A stretch of 64,000 bases of DNA from Streptomyces xantholiticus (GTDB lineage: Bacteria > Actinomycetota > Actinomycetes > Streptomycetales > Streptomycetaceae), in contig NZ_BMWB01000013.1 in assembly GCF_014651015.1 (NCBI RefSeq), positions 124,001 to 188,000 on the forward strand. Reading direction: 5' to 3'. The notes under the pieces were generated by a model, which was given only the letters and a program-made list of their open reading frames with translations, was not told where the DNA came from and did no database searches. Shown here in pieces: positions 25,850-35,895 of the stretch. Position numbers and translations under genes: made by a program. How positions within the stretch are numbered: the stretch's first letter is position 1; every line of letters begins with the position of its first letter.

Positions 25850-27171
25850 AGCTCCAGGTCGATGTCGCCGGCCGACGGCGATGCGGCCAGGTTCTTTTCG
25901 ACGTCCGTGAGTTCCTTGCTGTCCACCGTCAGCCGGTAGTGCTGCCGTGGGTCGAAGTCCGGGAACTGGTCGACACGGTCGAGGACGTCGCCCACCAGCT
26001 TCTTGAGGAAGAGCCGCGGTGCGACACCCACCTTGCCGCCGAGGGCTCCGCCCACCGCACGAGCGAGATCGGCGACGTACGCGTCGTCCGCAAGAGCTCT
26101 GATCCGGTCGGGGGAGTCGGCCCCGGACGCGTAAAGATCGCGGATGGTCACCCCGAGGTCGGTCAGTGACTCCAGGGTGAATCCGGACAGGCGCAGCTGG
26201 ACCGCCCGTGGGTTGTCGAACCGAGGATCGGTCGTGAAGTCCGTGGCGAGTCGTTGGGCGAGCGGCGGAAGCCGCTGCACGCCCTGCTGACCGTCGAAGA
26301 AGGCGGGTGTGCCGGTGATGACCAGATAGAGGCCGGGGAACCGCCCGGAGTGGACTTCGTCGATCAGTTGCCGCAGCGCGTTGAGTGCCTTGTCACGGGC
26401 GTCCGACCGCACGCGCTGCAAAGTCTCCACCTCGTCCAGCACGACGAACAGCCCTCGGTGGCCGGAGTCCCGCAGGACGGTGAGCAGCCCTTGCAGGAAG
26501 CCCAGGGCACCGAAGTGGTCCAGGTCGCCGCGTACCCCGGCGGACCGGCGGGCCGCAGCAGCCACATGGGGCTGCCCGCCGAGCCAGGCGAGGACGGCGG
26601 CCGCTGTCGACTCGTCGCCCGCGGCGAGTGCCGACCGGTAACCGCGCAGCGCGGCCGCGAAGGACGGCGCGTGCCGCGACACCTCGCTCAGCCGGGCGGC
26701 CAGCAACTCCTCCACCGCACCACTCAGATCGTCCTCGTCGGCACCGGCGGCGAGGGCGTCCTCCTCCAAGGCGTAGAACCAGGCGTCCACGACGGGACGC
26801 AGCGCGCTCGGCGGGAAGCTCGGGGTGGAGAGCCGCTCGGTGAGACGCCGGTAGACGGTCTCCAGTTTGTGCAGCGGAGTCTCCGTCTCAGAGATCTGGA
26901 TCTCGGAGACGGCGAAGTTGCGCTGCTTGGCGCGTTCTCCGAGCCAGCGGGTGAAGAACGTCTTGCCGGAGCCGTACTCGCCCCGTACGGCCTTGAAGAC
27001 CGAGGCACCGGAGGCGACCGCGTCGAGTTCGGCGTCGAGCGCGGACTCGAAACGGTCAAGGCCGGTGGCGAGGAGATCCAGGCCGCTCTCGGGCACCGCA
27101 CCGCGCCGGAGCGCGTCGAGGGCGGTGCGCCGCCGGACGGCGGAGACGGGAGAAGGGCGAGGATCGATCAC
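25846..27171 (-). CDS. brxD: BREX system ATP-binding protein BrxD
   Basis: A 441-residue AAA+/STAND-like ATPase (DUF2791 type). Walker A GEYGSGKT is at residues 64-71 and Walker B is in LFVVLDEVETLQRV. The ending NLAASPSAGDIDLEL matches the family. The start is GTG 27169-27171. It is a fixed partner of the Lhr-like helicase in BREX type 2 and overlaps it by 4 bases; it lies 46 bases after the AIPR gene. Confidence 0.87.
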   Translation of the reverse strand: MIDPRPSPVSAVRRRTALDALRRGAVPESGLDLLATGLDRFESALDAELDAVASGASVFKAVRGEYGSGKTFFTRWLGERAKQRNFAVSEIQISETETPLHKLETVYRRLTERLSTPSFPPSALRPVVDAWFYALEEDALAAGADEDDLSGAVEELLAARLSEVSRHAPSFAAALRGYRSALAAGDESTAAAVLAWLGGQPHVAAAARRSAGVRGDLDHFGALGFLQGLLTVLRDSGHRGLFVVLDEVETLQRVRSDARDKALNALRQLIDEVHSGRFPGLYLVITGTPAFFDGQQGVQRLPPLAQRLATDFTTDPRFDNPRAVQLRLSGFTLESLTDLGVTIRDLYASGADSPDRIRALADDAYVADLARAVGGALGGKVGVAPRLFLKKLVGDVLDRVDQFPDFDPRQHYRLTVDSKELTDVEKNLAASPSAGDIDLEL

Positions 27172-27217
27172 TCGCCCATTGTCCCATCCGCGCCGGGTTG
27201 TGGACCGGGCTCCGAGG

Positions 27218-28969
27218 TCACCTGGGACGGCGCAGGCTGCCGTATCCCAGGTTGGCCGTGAGGTAGGTGACGAAGTCGCTGCTCTTCGCGGTCCTGTCGG
27301 CCCCCGACCGGCTTTGTCGCTGGAATGCGTCGAACTGCTCCTGGAGTGACGCCCACAGCGATTCGAGGCGCGTCGCCGTCGGGAAGACGTTCTCCCGGGC
27401 GGCGTTGTTCAGGGTTTCCGGCTTGCTGAAGACACGGCCCACGAGGTCTACGGCACCGAGCATGGCGAGGTGGAAGCGGAGGTTGGTGTGCAGTGATCGG
27501 GCGACGGGATCCGATGCCGACTGCAGGAACTCGTCCACCTGCCGTTGCACCTTGGCCAGCCACAGATAGACGGGGAGTTCCGTCTTGTCGGAGAAGACGC
27601 GGCGGTAGTCCGTGTCCGACTTGAGCAGGCTGGACGGCCGGGCGCGGGCATAGTCGGGCTGTCCCAGTGCCATGGCCATGACGGACTGCGCCAGCAGGGG
27701 GATGCTGACGATGCGGTCGGCCGACTTGCCCTGATTCCGGTAGAAGTTCTTGCGCCGGTCGTAGAACCAGTCGTGTTCGAGGAAGTACGACTCGATCTGC
27801 CGCTGGATGTCGTCCGTGGCCCGGAGAGAGGCGACCGGCACGCTCGTCTGCCGGTTGGTGGCCCGGATGACCAAGTCACGGGCCGCCTGGTCCACCGTGA
27901 CCAGGATGCGTACCTGCACCAGCCTGTTGAAGACAGGGTCAGCAGGATCACTCACGTAGAGGTCGTTGAGCGTCTCGTGCAGGGTGTACGAGGTCTGGAG
28001 ACCGTTGACTATCTGTACGTCGGAGAGGCTGAGCCGCTTCCCGACCGAGGTCGCCTGCGAGCACACGATGGTGATGCCGTTGTTGAGCCACCAGAACTCG
28101 GGTGCCTCCGGGTTCTGGAGAGATGCCGTGATCTCACGGTTCACCTCGACGTTTCCCTGATAGTCACGAACGTTCCAGTCGAAGATGTGGGACTTGATCG
28201 CCCCGGTCTCGTCGCTGAGGAAGTCTATGTACTCGCCCAGGGAGACGAGCGCGATGTGGCTGGTGCCATGGGTGATGCTCTCCCGGTACGGAAGCTCCAG
28301 GGTGTACGAGGGGAGGGTGCTGGCACGCTTCCAGAGTTCCGCGGGGCCCAGGAACTCGACTTCGCCCGTGGAGATCGCGAAGGCATTGGAGAACTGCGCT
28401 TCCAGAATCTTGGCCTTCGCCTGGACCTTGGGGTGTACCTCGCTCGCCTCCCCCCGTGTCACGTACGAGAACTTGATCAGCACGGTCGGATGGCGGGTGA
28501 GGAGCCGCAGCAGCGCTGTCCTGAACAGCCTGAAGCGGGCGAGGAGGTCCTCGGTGTAGAGCACCCCGACGGTGGCCTCGTCGACCTCCATGTCCAGGAG
28601 GTTCGCGCACGTGGACGCCACCTTGTCGAGGGCGACTTCGGAGAAACCGGGGCTCGTCTTGGCCTGGACGAGCCAGAGCGTCAGCTGGGTTCCGGCCTCG
28701 ACATTCGAGATGACGGAATTCGGCTGGACGATCTCGCTGTCCTCATGCAGGAGCCGACCGCCGAGGAACACGTACGCCCCGTCGATGCCGCCGTCGTTCG
28801 CGCCACCGATCACACCGGCCTCGATCTCCTCCTCGGAGAGGCCGAAGCCGTGCAGCGCGTGTTCGCTTGCGAACCTCTCGAAGGCCGCGTCGAACGAGAG
28901 GGGGACGGCGCGGGCGCTGCGTCGTTCCTCGATCATCTGGTTGATCAGCACACGGTCGTTGGCGCTCAT
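27218..28969 (-). CDS. AIPR-family abortive infection protein with nuclease-like N-terminus
   Basis: A 583-residue protein of the Abi/AIPR (abortive phage resistance) family, recognised by EFWWLNNGITIVCS, QIVNGLQTSYTLHE and IRATNRQTSVP. The N-terminus carries GGANDGGIDGAYVF with D63 and, about 40 residues on, WLVQAKTS with Q102-x-K104; this is the arrangement of a Mrr-like PD-(D/E/Q)xK nuclease. It is not a core BREX-2 gene. It sits 40 bases after pglZ and 46 bases before brxD on the same strand, so it is co-transcribed with the system. It may act as a back-up effector; that is inferred. Confidence 0.82.
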   Translation of the reverse strand: MSANDRVLINQMIEERRSARAVPLSFDAAFERFASEHALHGFGLSEEEIEAGVIGGANDGGIDGAYVFLGGRLLHEDSEIVQPNSVISNVEAGTQLTLWLVQAKTSPGFSEVALDKVASTCANLLDMEVDEATVGVLYTEDLLARFRLFRTALLRLLTRHPTVLIKFSYVTRGEASEVHPKVQAKAKILEAQFSNAFAISTGEVEFLGPAELWKRASTLPSYTLELPYRESITHGTSHIALVSLGEYIDFLSDETGAIKSHIFDWNVRDYQGNVEVNREITASLQNPEAPEFWWLNNGITIVCSQATSVGKRLSLSDVQIVNGLQTSYTLHETLNDLYVSDPADPVFNRLVQVRILVTVDQAARDLVIRATNRQTSVPVASLRATDDIQRQIESYFLEHDWFYDRRKNFYRNQGKSADRIVSIPLLAQSVMAMALGQPDYARARPSSLLKSDTDYRRVFSDKTELPVYLWLAKVQRQVDEFLQSASDPVARSLHTNLRFHLAMLGAVDLVGRVFSKPETLNNAARENVFPTATRLESLWASLQEQFDAFQRQSRSGADRTAKSSDFVTYLTANLGYGSLRRPR

Positions 28970-29009
28970 GGCTCCCGGCTCATCGGTGTGGAAGACGGCG
29001 GACGGATCG

Positions 29010-31907
29010 TCAGCCCAGGTCGAACTGCATGCGCAGCAGAGGGAGGTCGAGACGGACGGTCCGGCCGTCCGGCAGCGTCTCCAGGACCTGCACTCCGTCG
29101 TAGTTGAGCAGTTGGCGCAGGATCGCGGCGAACCCGTCCGCTCGGGTCACCGGGTAGGACACGCGCTGCGCCAGCGCGGACACCGGCAGTGTGCCCCCGG
29201 CGTCGAGCAGGGCCCGGATCGCCCCTTCCACCTTGTCCAGGGGCGGCTTGCGCGCGAGCAGGCCGATCTGGCCCTGGAACGCCTCCGAGGCGATGAGGGC
29301 CGCGATGAGGGTGTCGTCGGGACCGACGGCGGTGGCGGTCAGCAGCGTGCCCTCGTCGCCGGACGCCGGGACCACCGCGACCTCGAACAACGAGTCGTGC
29401 GTACGGGCCAGCCGGGCCTGGCTCTTCGTCGGCTTCTGCCGTGCCTGCCGCTTCGAGGTGGCTGTCGGGACGGATGGGACGGTGGCGGGGCGGGCCGCCG
29501 GCTCCTCCAGCAGCCACCACGTCGGCCGCTGGTCACCCAGCTCCCGCCAGGACGCGGGAGGCGCCGCTCCGAACGGCAGCAAGGCCAGCACAGGGATGGT
29601 GAACTCGGCCAGGGACGCCCCGCCGTGGTAGCCGGCCTTACGGGCGGTGTACCGGGAGTCGGCGTCCCACAGGGCGACGATCGATCCGCCGGGCTGCGGC
29701 GCGACGACCCGGGGGCCGTGCAGCGCGACCTCCGTCGGTCCCACCGCACCGTCCGGGGTCCGGTGGCGGGCGGACAGCGGCGAGCCGGTGTCCACCTTCA
29801 TCCCGTGGCGGTCGACGACGTGCCCGTGGTCACTGGTGATGACGACCGCCATCCCCTGCGAGGCGGCGATCCGCAGCAGATCCTCAAGACCAGGGATGTG
29901 CACGGCCTGCCAGGCGCCGTCCCCCAGCTTCTGTTCCTTGGCGAGCCGGTCGTCGATCGCGTTGAGGACGACCGCCACATGCGTGCGGCCGTCCATGAGC
30001 GCTTCGGTGAGCGCGGGGCCGAACGTGTCCCCGGCGCTGTCGGCCCTCAGGTCGTCCTTGTGGAACACGGCCGCCGGCGCCCCGCCCCAGAGCGGGAGGG
30101 CGGGGAACAGGCGGGCCTCGTCCTGCTGCGCCCCCTGTGTCAGCCTGCCCGCGAACAGCGACGTGCGGGACACGGAGGTGAGGGTGGGAAGTGCCGCCGC
30201 CATGGCGCGGCGGCGCGCAGCGCCTTCGGCTGCCACCGGATCGAACTCGGCCCAGGATGCGCGCAGTTCCTCGCCGAGTTCGGTGGCGATGGCCGCGCTC
30301 ATCCCGTCCAGGACGAGCAGCAGCACGCGCCGGTCGGCGGCGCGGACGACCGGCTTCACCACCCGGTCCAGGAACGTCTCCACCGTCAGCATCCCGCCGG
30401 GATCGGTTCCGGCCGCGGTCCAGGTCGCCAGGACGCGGGCGAACGCACGGTCGATCTCGTGGCGCCGCTCGCGCACGCGCACGGCGAGCGCGTCGTAGGC
30501 GGCCTTCAGCCGGTCGTCGAAGTCCCCACCTGCCTCGATGTGCTCGAGGGCACGGTCCACCCATCCGGTCTCCGTGAGGTGCCGCTCTATGCCTCCGCCC
30601 ACGTGGGGCGCCTCGACCCCCGGCTCTGTGGCCAGCCACTGGACGAGCCGCTGGGCCATGCGGGTCCGCTCGATCCGTGACCGGACCTCCGGTCCTTGTG
30701 CACGCCGGTGTTCGCTCAGCGAACGCACGGCCGCGTCGAGCGGTCCCGGTTCACCGGCTGTCAGGGCCGCGCCGACCGCGGTGAGCCTGGCGTCCAGGCC
30801 GGCCGGCAGGAGGGGACTGGTCATGGCGGCGGCTTCCGCGCCGAACTGGCGGACCAGTACCGACGCACGCTCGAGCACGGTGTCGCTGGTCCGGCGGGCC
30901 TCCCGGGCGTCTTCCGAGCCCGCGGTGCCGTCCCTGGCGGCTGAGGCGAGGAGTGTGGAGACGTACTCCTCCGAGGCCCGGCCGAGGGCGGCCGCCATGG
31001 CGTCGAGCTGTTCGCCCCGCGCCGGGGGCCGCTCTCCGAACCAGCGCTCCGCGCGACCGCGAGCCGTGTAGACGGCCGCGTCCGGTTCGGCATGGCACCA
31101 CAGCGCGGCGCAGACGAGCCCGAAGGCCACCGCGTCCGGCCCGTGCTCGGCCTCGACGAGGGCCAGGAGTGCCCGCCCCGCGAGTCCGGCCCGGTCGTCC
31201 TCGCCCAGGAACTCCGCCAGGCCGTCGCGTTCGGCGCCGCGCAGTGCCAGGAAGCCCTCCGGACGTCCTGGAAGCAGCGACCAGCCCAGCAGCGCGTGGG
31301 TGTCGAGGCGGTCGGCGGACGTGGTGTGGTCCTGACGGGCCTCCTCGTCCTGGTAGCTGCCCAGCCTCAGGCGCCGCAGCGCGAGCGCGGACAGCGCGGT
31401 GCCGCGCGACAGGATGCCGCCTCCCAGCCGGGGCCAGCCGCCCCTCGGCGGCGCCGCGTCCAGTAGGGCCTCAGCGGCCCATTTGTCGTCCCTGAGCCGC
31501 TGGTCGACCTGATGCGCTCCGAACGCGTCGCGCACCACGTCCCAGCTGTCCACCGTGTCGATGCGCTTCTTGTGGGCGCGGGCCAGGACGGCGGGGTCGA
31601 GTTCGTTCTGCTCGCGGTCGGTCAGCACGACGAGCAGGGCGGGGCCGGTCGCCGTGTCCGACAGGTGCCCGAGCAGCAGTTCGTGCACGGCCAGCGGGGA
31701 CGGTGCCGCCGCGATCCGGGCCGACAGCCCGTCGCCCCAGGCGTGTTCGGTCGGCCCGTCCCACTGCGGCGCGGAGCGCAGCAGCACGGCCCGGCGCTGG
31801 TCCCGGCCCGCGAGGGTGTCGGCGAGAGAGCTCTGGGCCGACAGGTACTGGGTGATCGCCGCGAGGTTCAGCCGCACCGCCACCGTGCTGGTCGTCGCCG
31901 TGCTCAT
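29010..31907 (-). CDS. pglZ: BREX-2 phosphatase PglZ
   Basis: A 965-residue protein whose second half is a PglZ (alkaline-phosphatase superfamily) domain. Metal-site motifs are visible: LLLVLDGMS with D534 and VVITSDHGHVVDRHG with D693. The N-terminal 500 residues are the BREX-2-specific helical region. It overlaps pglY by 4 bases (ATGA), as expected for the pglYZ pair of the S. coelicolor phage growth limitation system. In that model PglZ opposes the modification activities of PglW and PglX. Confidence 0.92.
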   Translation of the reverse strand: MSTATTSTVAVRLNLAAITQYLSAQSSLADTLAGRDQRRAVLLRSAPQWDGPTEHAWGDGLSARIAAAPSPLAVHELLLGHLSDTATGPALLVVLTDREQNELDPAVLARAHKKRIDTVDSWDVVRDAFGAHQVDQRLRDDKWAAEALLDAAPPRGGWPRLGGGILSRGTALSALALRRLRLGSYQDEEARQDHTTSADRLDTHALLGWSLLPGRPEGFLALRGAERDGLAEFLGEDDRAGLAGRALLALVEAEHGPDAVAFGLVCAALWCHAEPDAAVYTARGRAERWFGERPPARGEQLDAMAAALGRASEEYVSTLLASAARDGTAGSEDAREARRTSDTVLERASVLVRQFGAEAAAMTSPLLPAGLDARLTAVGAALTAGEPGPLDAAVRSLSEHRRAQGPEVRSRIERTRMAQRLVQWLATEPGVEAPHVGGGIERHLTETGWVDRALEHIEAGGDFDDRLKAAYDALAVRVRERRHEIDRAFARVLATWTAAGTDPGGMLTVETFLDRVVKPVVRAADRRVLLLVLDGMSAAIATELGEELRASWAEFDPVAAEGAARRRAMAAALPTLTSVSRTSLFAGRLTQGAQQDEARLFPALPLWGGAPAAVFHKDDLRADSAGDTFGPALTEALMDGRTHVAVVLNAIDDRLAKEQKLGDGAWQAVHIPGLEDLLRIAASQGMAVVITSDHGHVVDRHGMKVDTGSPLSARHRTPDGAVGPTEVALHGPRVVAPQPGGSIVALWDADSRYTARKAGYHGGASLAEFTIPVLALLPFGAAPPASWRELGDQRPTWWLLEEPAARPATVPSVPTATSKRQARQKPTKSQARLARTHDSLFEVAVVPASGDEGTLLTATAVGPDDTLIAALIASEAFQGQIGLLARKPPLDKVEGAIRALLDAGGTLPVSALAQRVSYPVTRADGFAAILRQLLNYDGVQVLETLPDGRTVRLDLPLLRMQFDLG

Positions 31908-34900
31908 CCTTCGACGACCCGCCAGGTGATCTCGACCGCGATACCGGGTTCACGCGCTGCCAGCTCCGCGATCTCCGCCTGGAGTTCGGCCACCGCCTTC
32001 GCCGCGGTCGTCCGTCCGCCGCCGGAGCGCTTCACCCGGCCCGATTTGGCCGGGCTGGTGCTCGTGCTCGGCGTCTGCTCGGGGACCGGTGGGTGGCTCG
32101 TCGGGGTGTCGAGCGGTACGTCACCGGGACGTGGGGCCGGGGGAGCGGGCGGCGGCGCAGTCGGCGTTGCGCGGTTGCGCTTCACCAGTGCCAGCACCTC
32201 GCGCTGCGTCCTGGCCAGCGCCTCCTTCAGGTCGTTGGTCCGCTGGTCGCTCTGGGCGGCGTTGCGCAGGGACTCCAGCAGGGCCTCTCCCTCGGGGCCC
32301 TCCGAGGTGGCCAGGTCGAGGGTGGTCCAGGACGCCGTGTCCAGTGCTTGCGCCACCGCGCGTGCCTGCTTGATCGAGGTTCCGAACCGGTCCGCGCCGA
32401 CCTGGCCGAAGTCGAAGGCGGCCAGCGCCTCGACGGTCCTGCGGGCTCCGGCGGCGCCCTGGCCGGACGAGCGCGTGAGTTCCTGGAGCAGTTCGACGGC
32501 CCGCCGGGCGAGGGCGAGGCGCCCGCCCTCGGCGGTCTCGTCGAGCCGGAGGAAGCCGGCGTGCCGCTCCAGCTGGGTCACCAGCTCACGGGCCGCCTCC
32601 TGGTGGGCACTCGCCTGCTGGGCGATCTGCCGGGCGAGCTGGTTGACCATGCGGCCACGTCGCAGCGTGGGCGCGGGCTCACCGAAGACGGCGGTGAACC
32701 TCTGTCGGGCGGCCGACCAGCCCTCCTCGGAGGGCAGCGGCTGGCTGCGCAGCGCGTCATGGTCCTTGATCTCGTTCAGCGCGGGTGCCGGGTCGAGCGG
32801 CGTGCCCGCGCGCACCCACACCCGGTCGTCCATCTCGGCGAACGAGGCCACGACGAGCCGGGCGAGGAAGCCCGGCAGACCGCGCGGTGTCGGCCGGTCC
32901 GTCCAGTCGGTGAGGGTGATCAGGCTGAGGTCGCCGGTCATGCCCTGCCCGCGGGCGAGCTGCCGGAAGTGGTCCGCCCAGTACTCCGAGACCTCGAAGT
33001 ACGCCTCCTTCTGCCGGCCCAGCCGCAGAGGGGTGGCCACCCGGCGCATCAGGTTCCGTTCTGGGGCGGGGACTTCGGTGCGTCCGTCGCGGGCCTCGGC
33101 GGCGGCCCGTACGTGCGTGAACACCTTCCTGGCGTCGGCGGGTCTGACGACGGTGCCGTTGCCGTCGGGGTCGAGGTTCGGGTGGTCCGGGTACTGGCTC
33201 GCGAGCAGCTTGCCGGCGATGTGCCGGATGCCGTCCCGCAGCGACTGGCCGAAGGACAGGGTCAGCCCCTCGACCTCGCGCAGCGACTTCAGATGGTCGC
33301 CGAACCCGAGCTCCACGTCGGTGGCCTTCTTGTCCGCCAGGCCGTACGCCTGCTTGAAGGCCGCCTTCACGTTCTTCAGCAGCGACTCCCGCTGGGTCTC
33401 CAGGAGCCCCTTGGCGCGGGCCCGGTTGTCGGGGCTCAGGTGGCCCGCGTACTGGCCGTCGAACCGCTGGCTGTCGGAGAGGGCCTTGTCGATGACGACG
33501 AGGCGGCGGAAGTCGGCGTACCGCTGGCTGGAGAGGTGGGTGGGCAGCCAGGCGACGCTGCGGGACGGTTCGCCCTGCCGCTCACGCAGCCGCTGCATCC
33601 GGTTGGCGTCCTCGCGCGGCCCCCACTCGCTCTCGTCGAAGGGGAGGTCGATCACGATCCGCCACTGCCCGTCCTGCTGGGGCATCAGGTCGTGGTCCGG
33701 CAGCTCGTCCTCGTCGGCGACATTGCCGAACACCACCTCGACACTGCGCTCCGTGCCCCGCCACGCGAAGCGCAGCTCGTTGATCAACTGCTCCTGGTCG
33801 ATACCGAGTTCCTCGACGAGGATCCGCTTGGCGAGGGCCTCGCGGTTGCCGGGGTTGTCGTTGACGTTGGCATTCGCGATCACCGAGTCGACGTCGACGC
33901 CGGACAGTTCGAGCCGGACACCCGGGTTGGCCTCGGTGCCGGTCTCCTTGATCTCGGGGAAGCGGCCCGCCCACTCGGAGATCTTGTTCTTCAGGATGCC
34001 GTACTCGCGGCCGGGGATCGGGGCGACCACGGAGCCGTAGTTGAGCGCGGACAGACGGCGGACGGTCAGGTCGGACAGGGCCGGGACGCTCGGGGCGAGT
34101 GCCGACAGCAGCAGCGTGCCGACGATCCGGTTGTCGCCGGTGAACTGCTTGATCCGGGCACGCAGTTCCGGGTCGGTGACGCTGTCGGGCCGGTGGGCGT
34201 ACTGCTCGACGTCCTCCTCCGTGACGTTGTGCGTGAGCAGGAGGTACGGCCGCAGCTTGGTCCGGTACAGCTTGTCGGCCGCCTCGAAAACGACCTTGAG
34301 GCTGTCGGTGAACGGCTTGTCGCCGCCCGCCGTGATCAGCGGATACAGGTCGCCGACCGGGATCAGGTCGCCCAGCCGCAGCTCGGCCCGGTGCTCGGCG
34401 AGCAGCTGACCCATCAGCTTCATGCCGGTCCGGTTGCGCTGGAGCGCGGACGACACGTGCACGAGGGTGTCCATGAACGCCGGCGAGAAGGGGTAGGTCA
34501 GCCGGAAGCTCTCCTCGTCCGCGCCGACCCCGTCCGCACCGCGGTCGGAGCCGAGGAGGGTGTCCCACACCTCCTGGCGGATCCTGCGGGTCTTCTCGAA
34601 CTCGGCGTCGACGAGAGCGGCGGCCTCCTCGTCCTTGGGCCTGAGCAGGCGGGCATGCGCGACCTGGGGGAGATTGCGGTCCTCCAGCGTGATCTTGTCG
34701 AACCGGCCCGAGGCCAGGTTGAGCGTGTCCTGGATGGACGCCTCGGCCGCCCCCGACACCTCCTCGCCGACCAGCTCGCGCAGGTCGCGCTGACGGGCGA
34801 TGAACGAGATCACCGGCACGGCACGGCGGGCGTCGCCGCCCTCCACGAAGTTGGTGATCTTGCCGGCTTCCCGGGCCACGAACTTCTGGTCGTGGATGAG

Positions 34901-35803
34901 GGTCGCGAGCCACAGGATCAGCTCGTCCATGAAGAGGATCAGCCCGTCGTAGCCGAGCGACTTGGCGTGCTCGGCGATCACGGACAGGCCGGCGTCGAGC
35001 GAGACGAACCCGTGCTCGTCCTCGGCGGCGTTCTTCGCGAAGCCCGGCAGCAGGTGCGTGCTCGCGTCCTGGACCAGCCGCGCCCGGAGCTCCGCGGGCG
35101 TCGACGGGCTGACCAGGTTGAGCGCCTGGCCGCCCTCGTGGACCTCCTCGGCGGCGAGAGCGGTGTCGAGCAGCTGAGTCGTCCAGCCGAACGCCTCGCC
35201 CCACTCGTCCTCCTCGTCCGCCGTGCCGTCTCCGCCGTCCGCCGAGGCAAGGCCGCCGATGACCGCCTGGTCGCCCATGCGGGACCGCATCGACCGGATG
35301 TTGTCGAACAGGGCGTCCGTCCGGTACACCTGCGGCGTCGGAGCGTCCGGGTGCAGCTTCTTGATGTGGCTGACGTACCCGCCGAGGACCCGCTGCTCCA
35401 GGGCCTTCGCCCCGAGCATGTGGTACGGCACGAGCAGGAACCGCCTGCCCTCCGTGCCGAGCCACTCGTGCTTGGTGAGCACCGGGTCCAGGTCCGTCCG
35501 CGAGCGGGCCGCCGGTGCCCCGCTGAGCAGCGCGTGCAGCACCGCCATGAAGTGCGACTTACCGGAACCGAACGACCCGTGCAGATAGGCCGCCTTCGAC
35601 GTGTGCCCGTCGAGCGCGGCCCGGATCAGCCCGAGCGCCTCGTCGAAGTTCTCCAGCAGCCGTTCCGTGACCACGTAGTCCCGCAGCGCCCGCTCGGCAC
35701 CCTGAGGGGTCGTCGCCTCCGAGAGCTGGAGGACGAAGTCCGACGTGGAGATGGACTCCTTGATGTCGATGACATCGCGGAGCAGGGGCGGCTGCTGGAC
35801 CAT
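31904..35803 (-). CDS. pglY: BREX-2 ATPase PglY
   Basis: A 1,299-residue AAA+-type ATPase, the BrxC homologue of BREX type 2. Walker A GSFGSGKSHF is at residues 76-85, and a Walker B-like LILFMDELILWLA follows near 300. The N-terminus (LLRDVIDIKESISTSDFVLQLSE) and length are those of PglY. The C-terminus has an arginine/proline-rich linker ahead of AELQAEIAELAAREPGIAVEITWRVVEG. ATG 35801-35803 has GGAGAG upstream, and a 92-base gap follows the helicase gene, so a separate promoter is possible. Confidence 0.93.
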   Translation of the reverse strand: MVQQPPLLRDVIDIKESISTSDFVLQLSEATTPQGAERALRDYVVTERLLENFDEALGLIRAALDGHTSKAAYLHGSFGSGKSHFMAVLHALLSGAPAARSRTDLDPVLTKHEWLGTEGRRFLLVPYHMLGAKALEQRVLGGYVSHIKKLHPDAPTPQVYRTDALFDNIRSMRSRMGDQAVIGGLASADGGDGTADEEDEWGEAFGWTTQLLDTALAAEEVHEGGQALNLVSPSTPAELRARLVQDASTHLLPGFAKNAAEDEHGFVSLDAGLSVIAEHAKSLGYDGLILFMDELILWLATLIHDQKFVAREAGKITNFVEGGDARRAVPVISFIARQRDLRELVGEEVSGAAEASIQDTLNLASGRFDKITLEDRNLPQVAHARLLRPKDEEAAALVDAEFEKTRRIRQEVWDTLLGSDRGADGVGADEESFRLTYPFSPAFMDTLVHVSSALQRNRTGMKLMGQLLAEHRAELRLGDLIPVGDLYPLITAGGDKPFTDSLKVVFEAADKLYRTKLRPYLLLTHNVTEEDVEQYAHRPDSVTDPELRARIKQFTGDNRIVGTLLLSALAPSVPALSDLTVRRLSALNYGSVVAPIPGREYGILKNKISEWAGRFPEIKETGTEANPGVRLELSGVDVDSVIANANVNDNPGNREALAKRILVEELGIDQEQLINELRFAWRGTERSVEVVFGNVADEDELPDHDLMPQQDGQWRIVIDLPFDESEWGPREDANRMQRLRERQGEPSRSVAWLPTHLSSQRYADFRRLVVIDKALSDSQRFDGQYAGHLSPDNRARAKGLLETQRESLLKNVKAAFKQAYGLADKKATDVELGFGDHLKSLREVEGLTLSFGQSLRDGIRHIAGKLLASQYPDHPNLDPDGNGTVVRPADARKVFTHVRAAAEARDGRTEVPAPERNLMRRVATPLRLGRQKEAYFEVSEYWADHFRQLARGQGMTGDLSLITLTDWTDRPTPRGLPGFLARLVVASFAEMDDRVWVRAGTPLDPAPALNEIKDHDALRSQPLPSEEGWSAARQRFTAVFGEPAPTLRRGRMVNQLARQIAQQASAHQEAARELVTQLERHAGFLRLDETAEGGRLALARRAVELLQELTRSSGQGAAGARRTVEALAAFDFGQVGADRFGTSIKQARAVAQALDTASWTTLDLATSEGPEGEALLESLRNAAQSDQRTNDLKEALARTQREVLALVKRNRATPTAPPPAPPAPRPGDVPLDTPTSHPPVPEQTPSTSTSPAKSGRVKRSGGGRTTAAKAVAELQAEIAELAAREPGIAVEITWRVVEG

Positions 35804-35895
35804 GAACGATCACTCTCCGACGGGCGGCTGCGCGGGCTCATCCGATCGTATGGCGTACCACTGACAGCAGATGACCACTTTTCGCACATGCCCGA

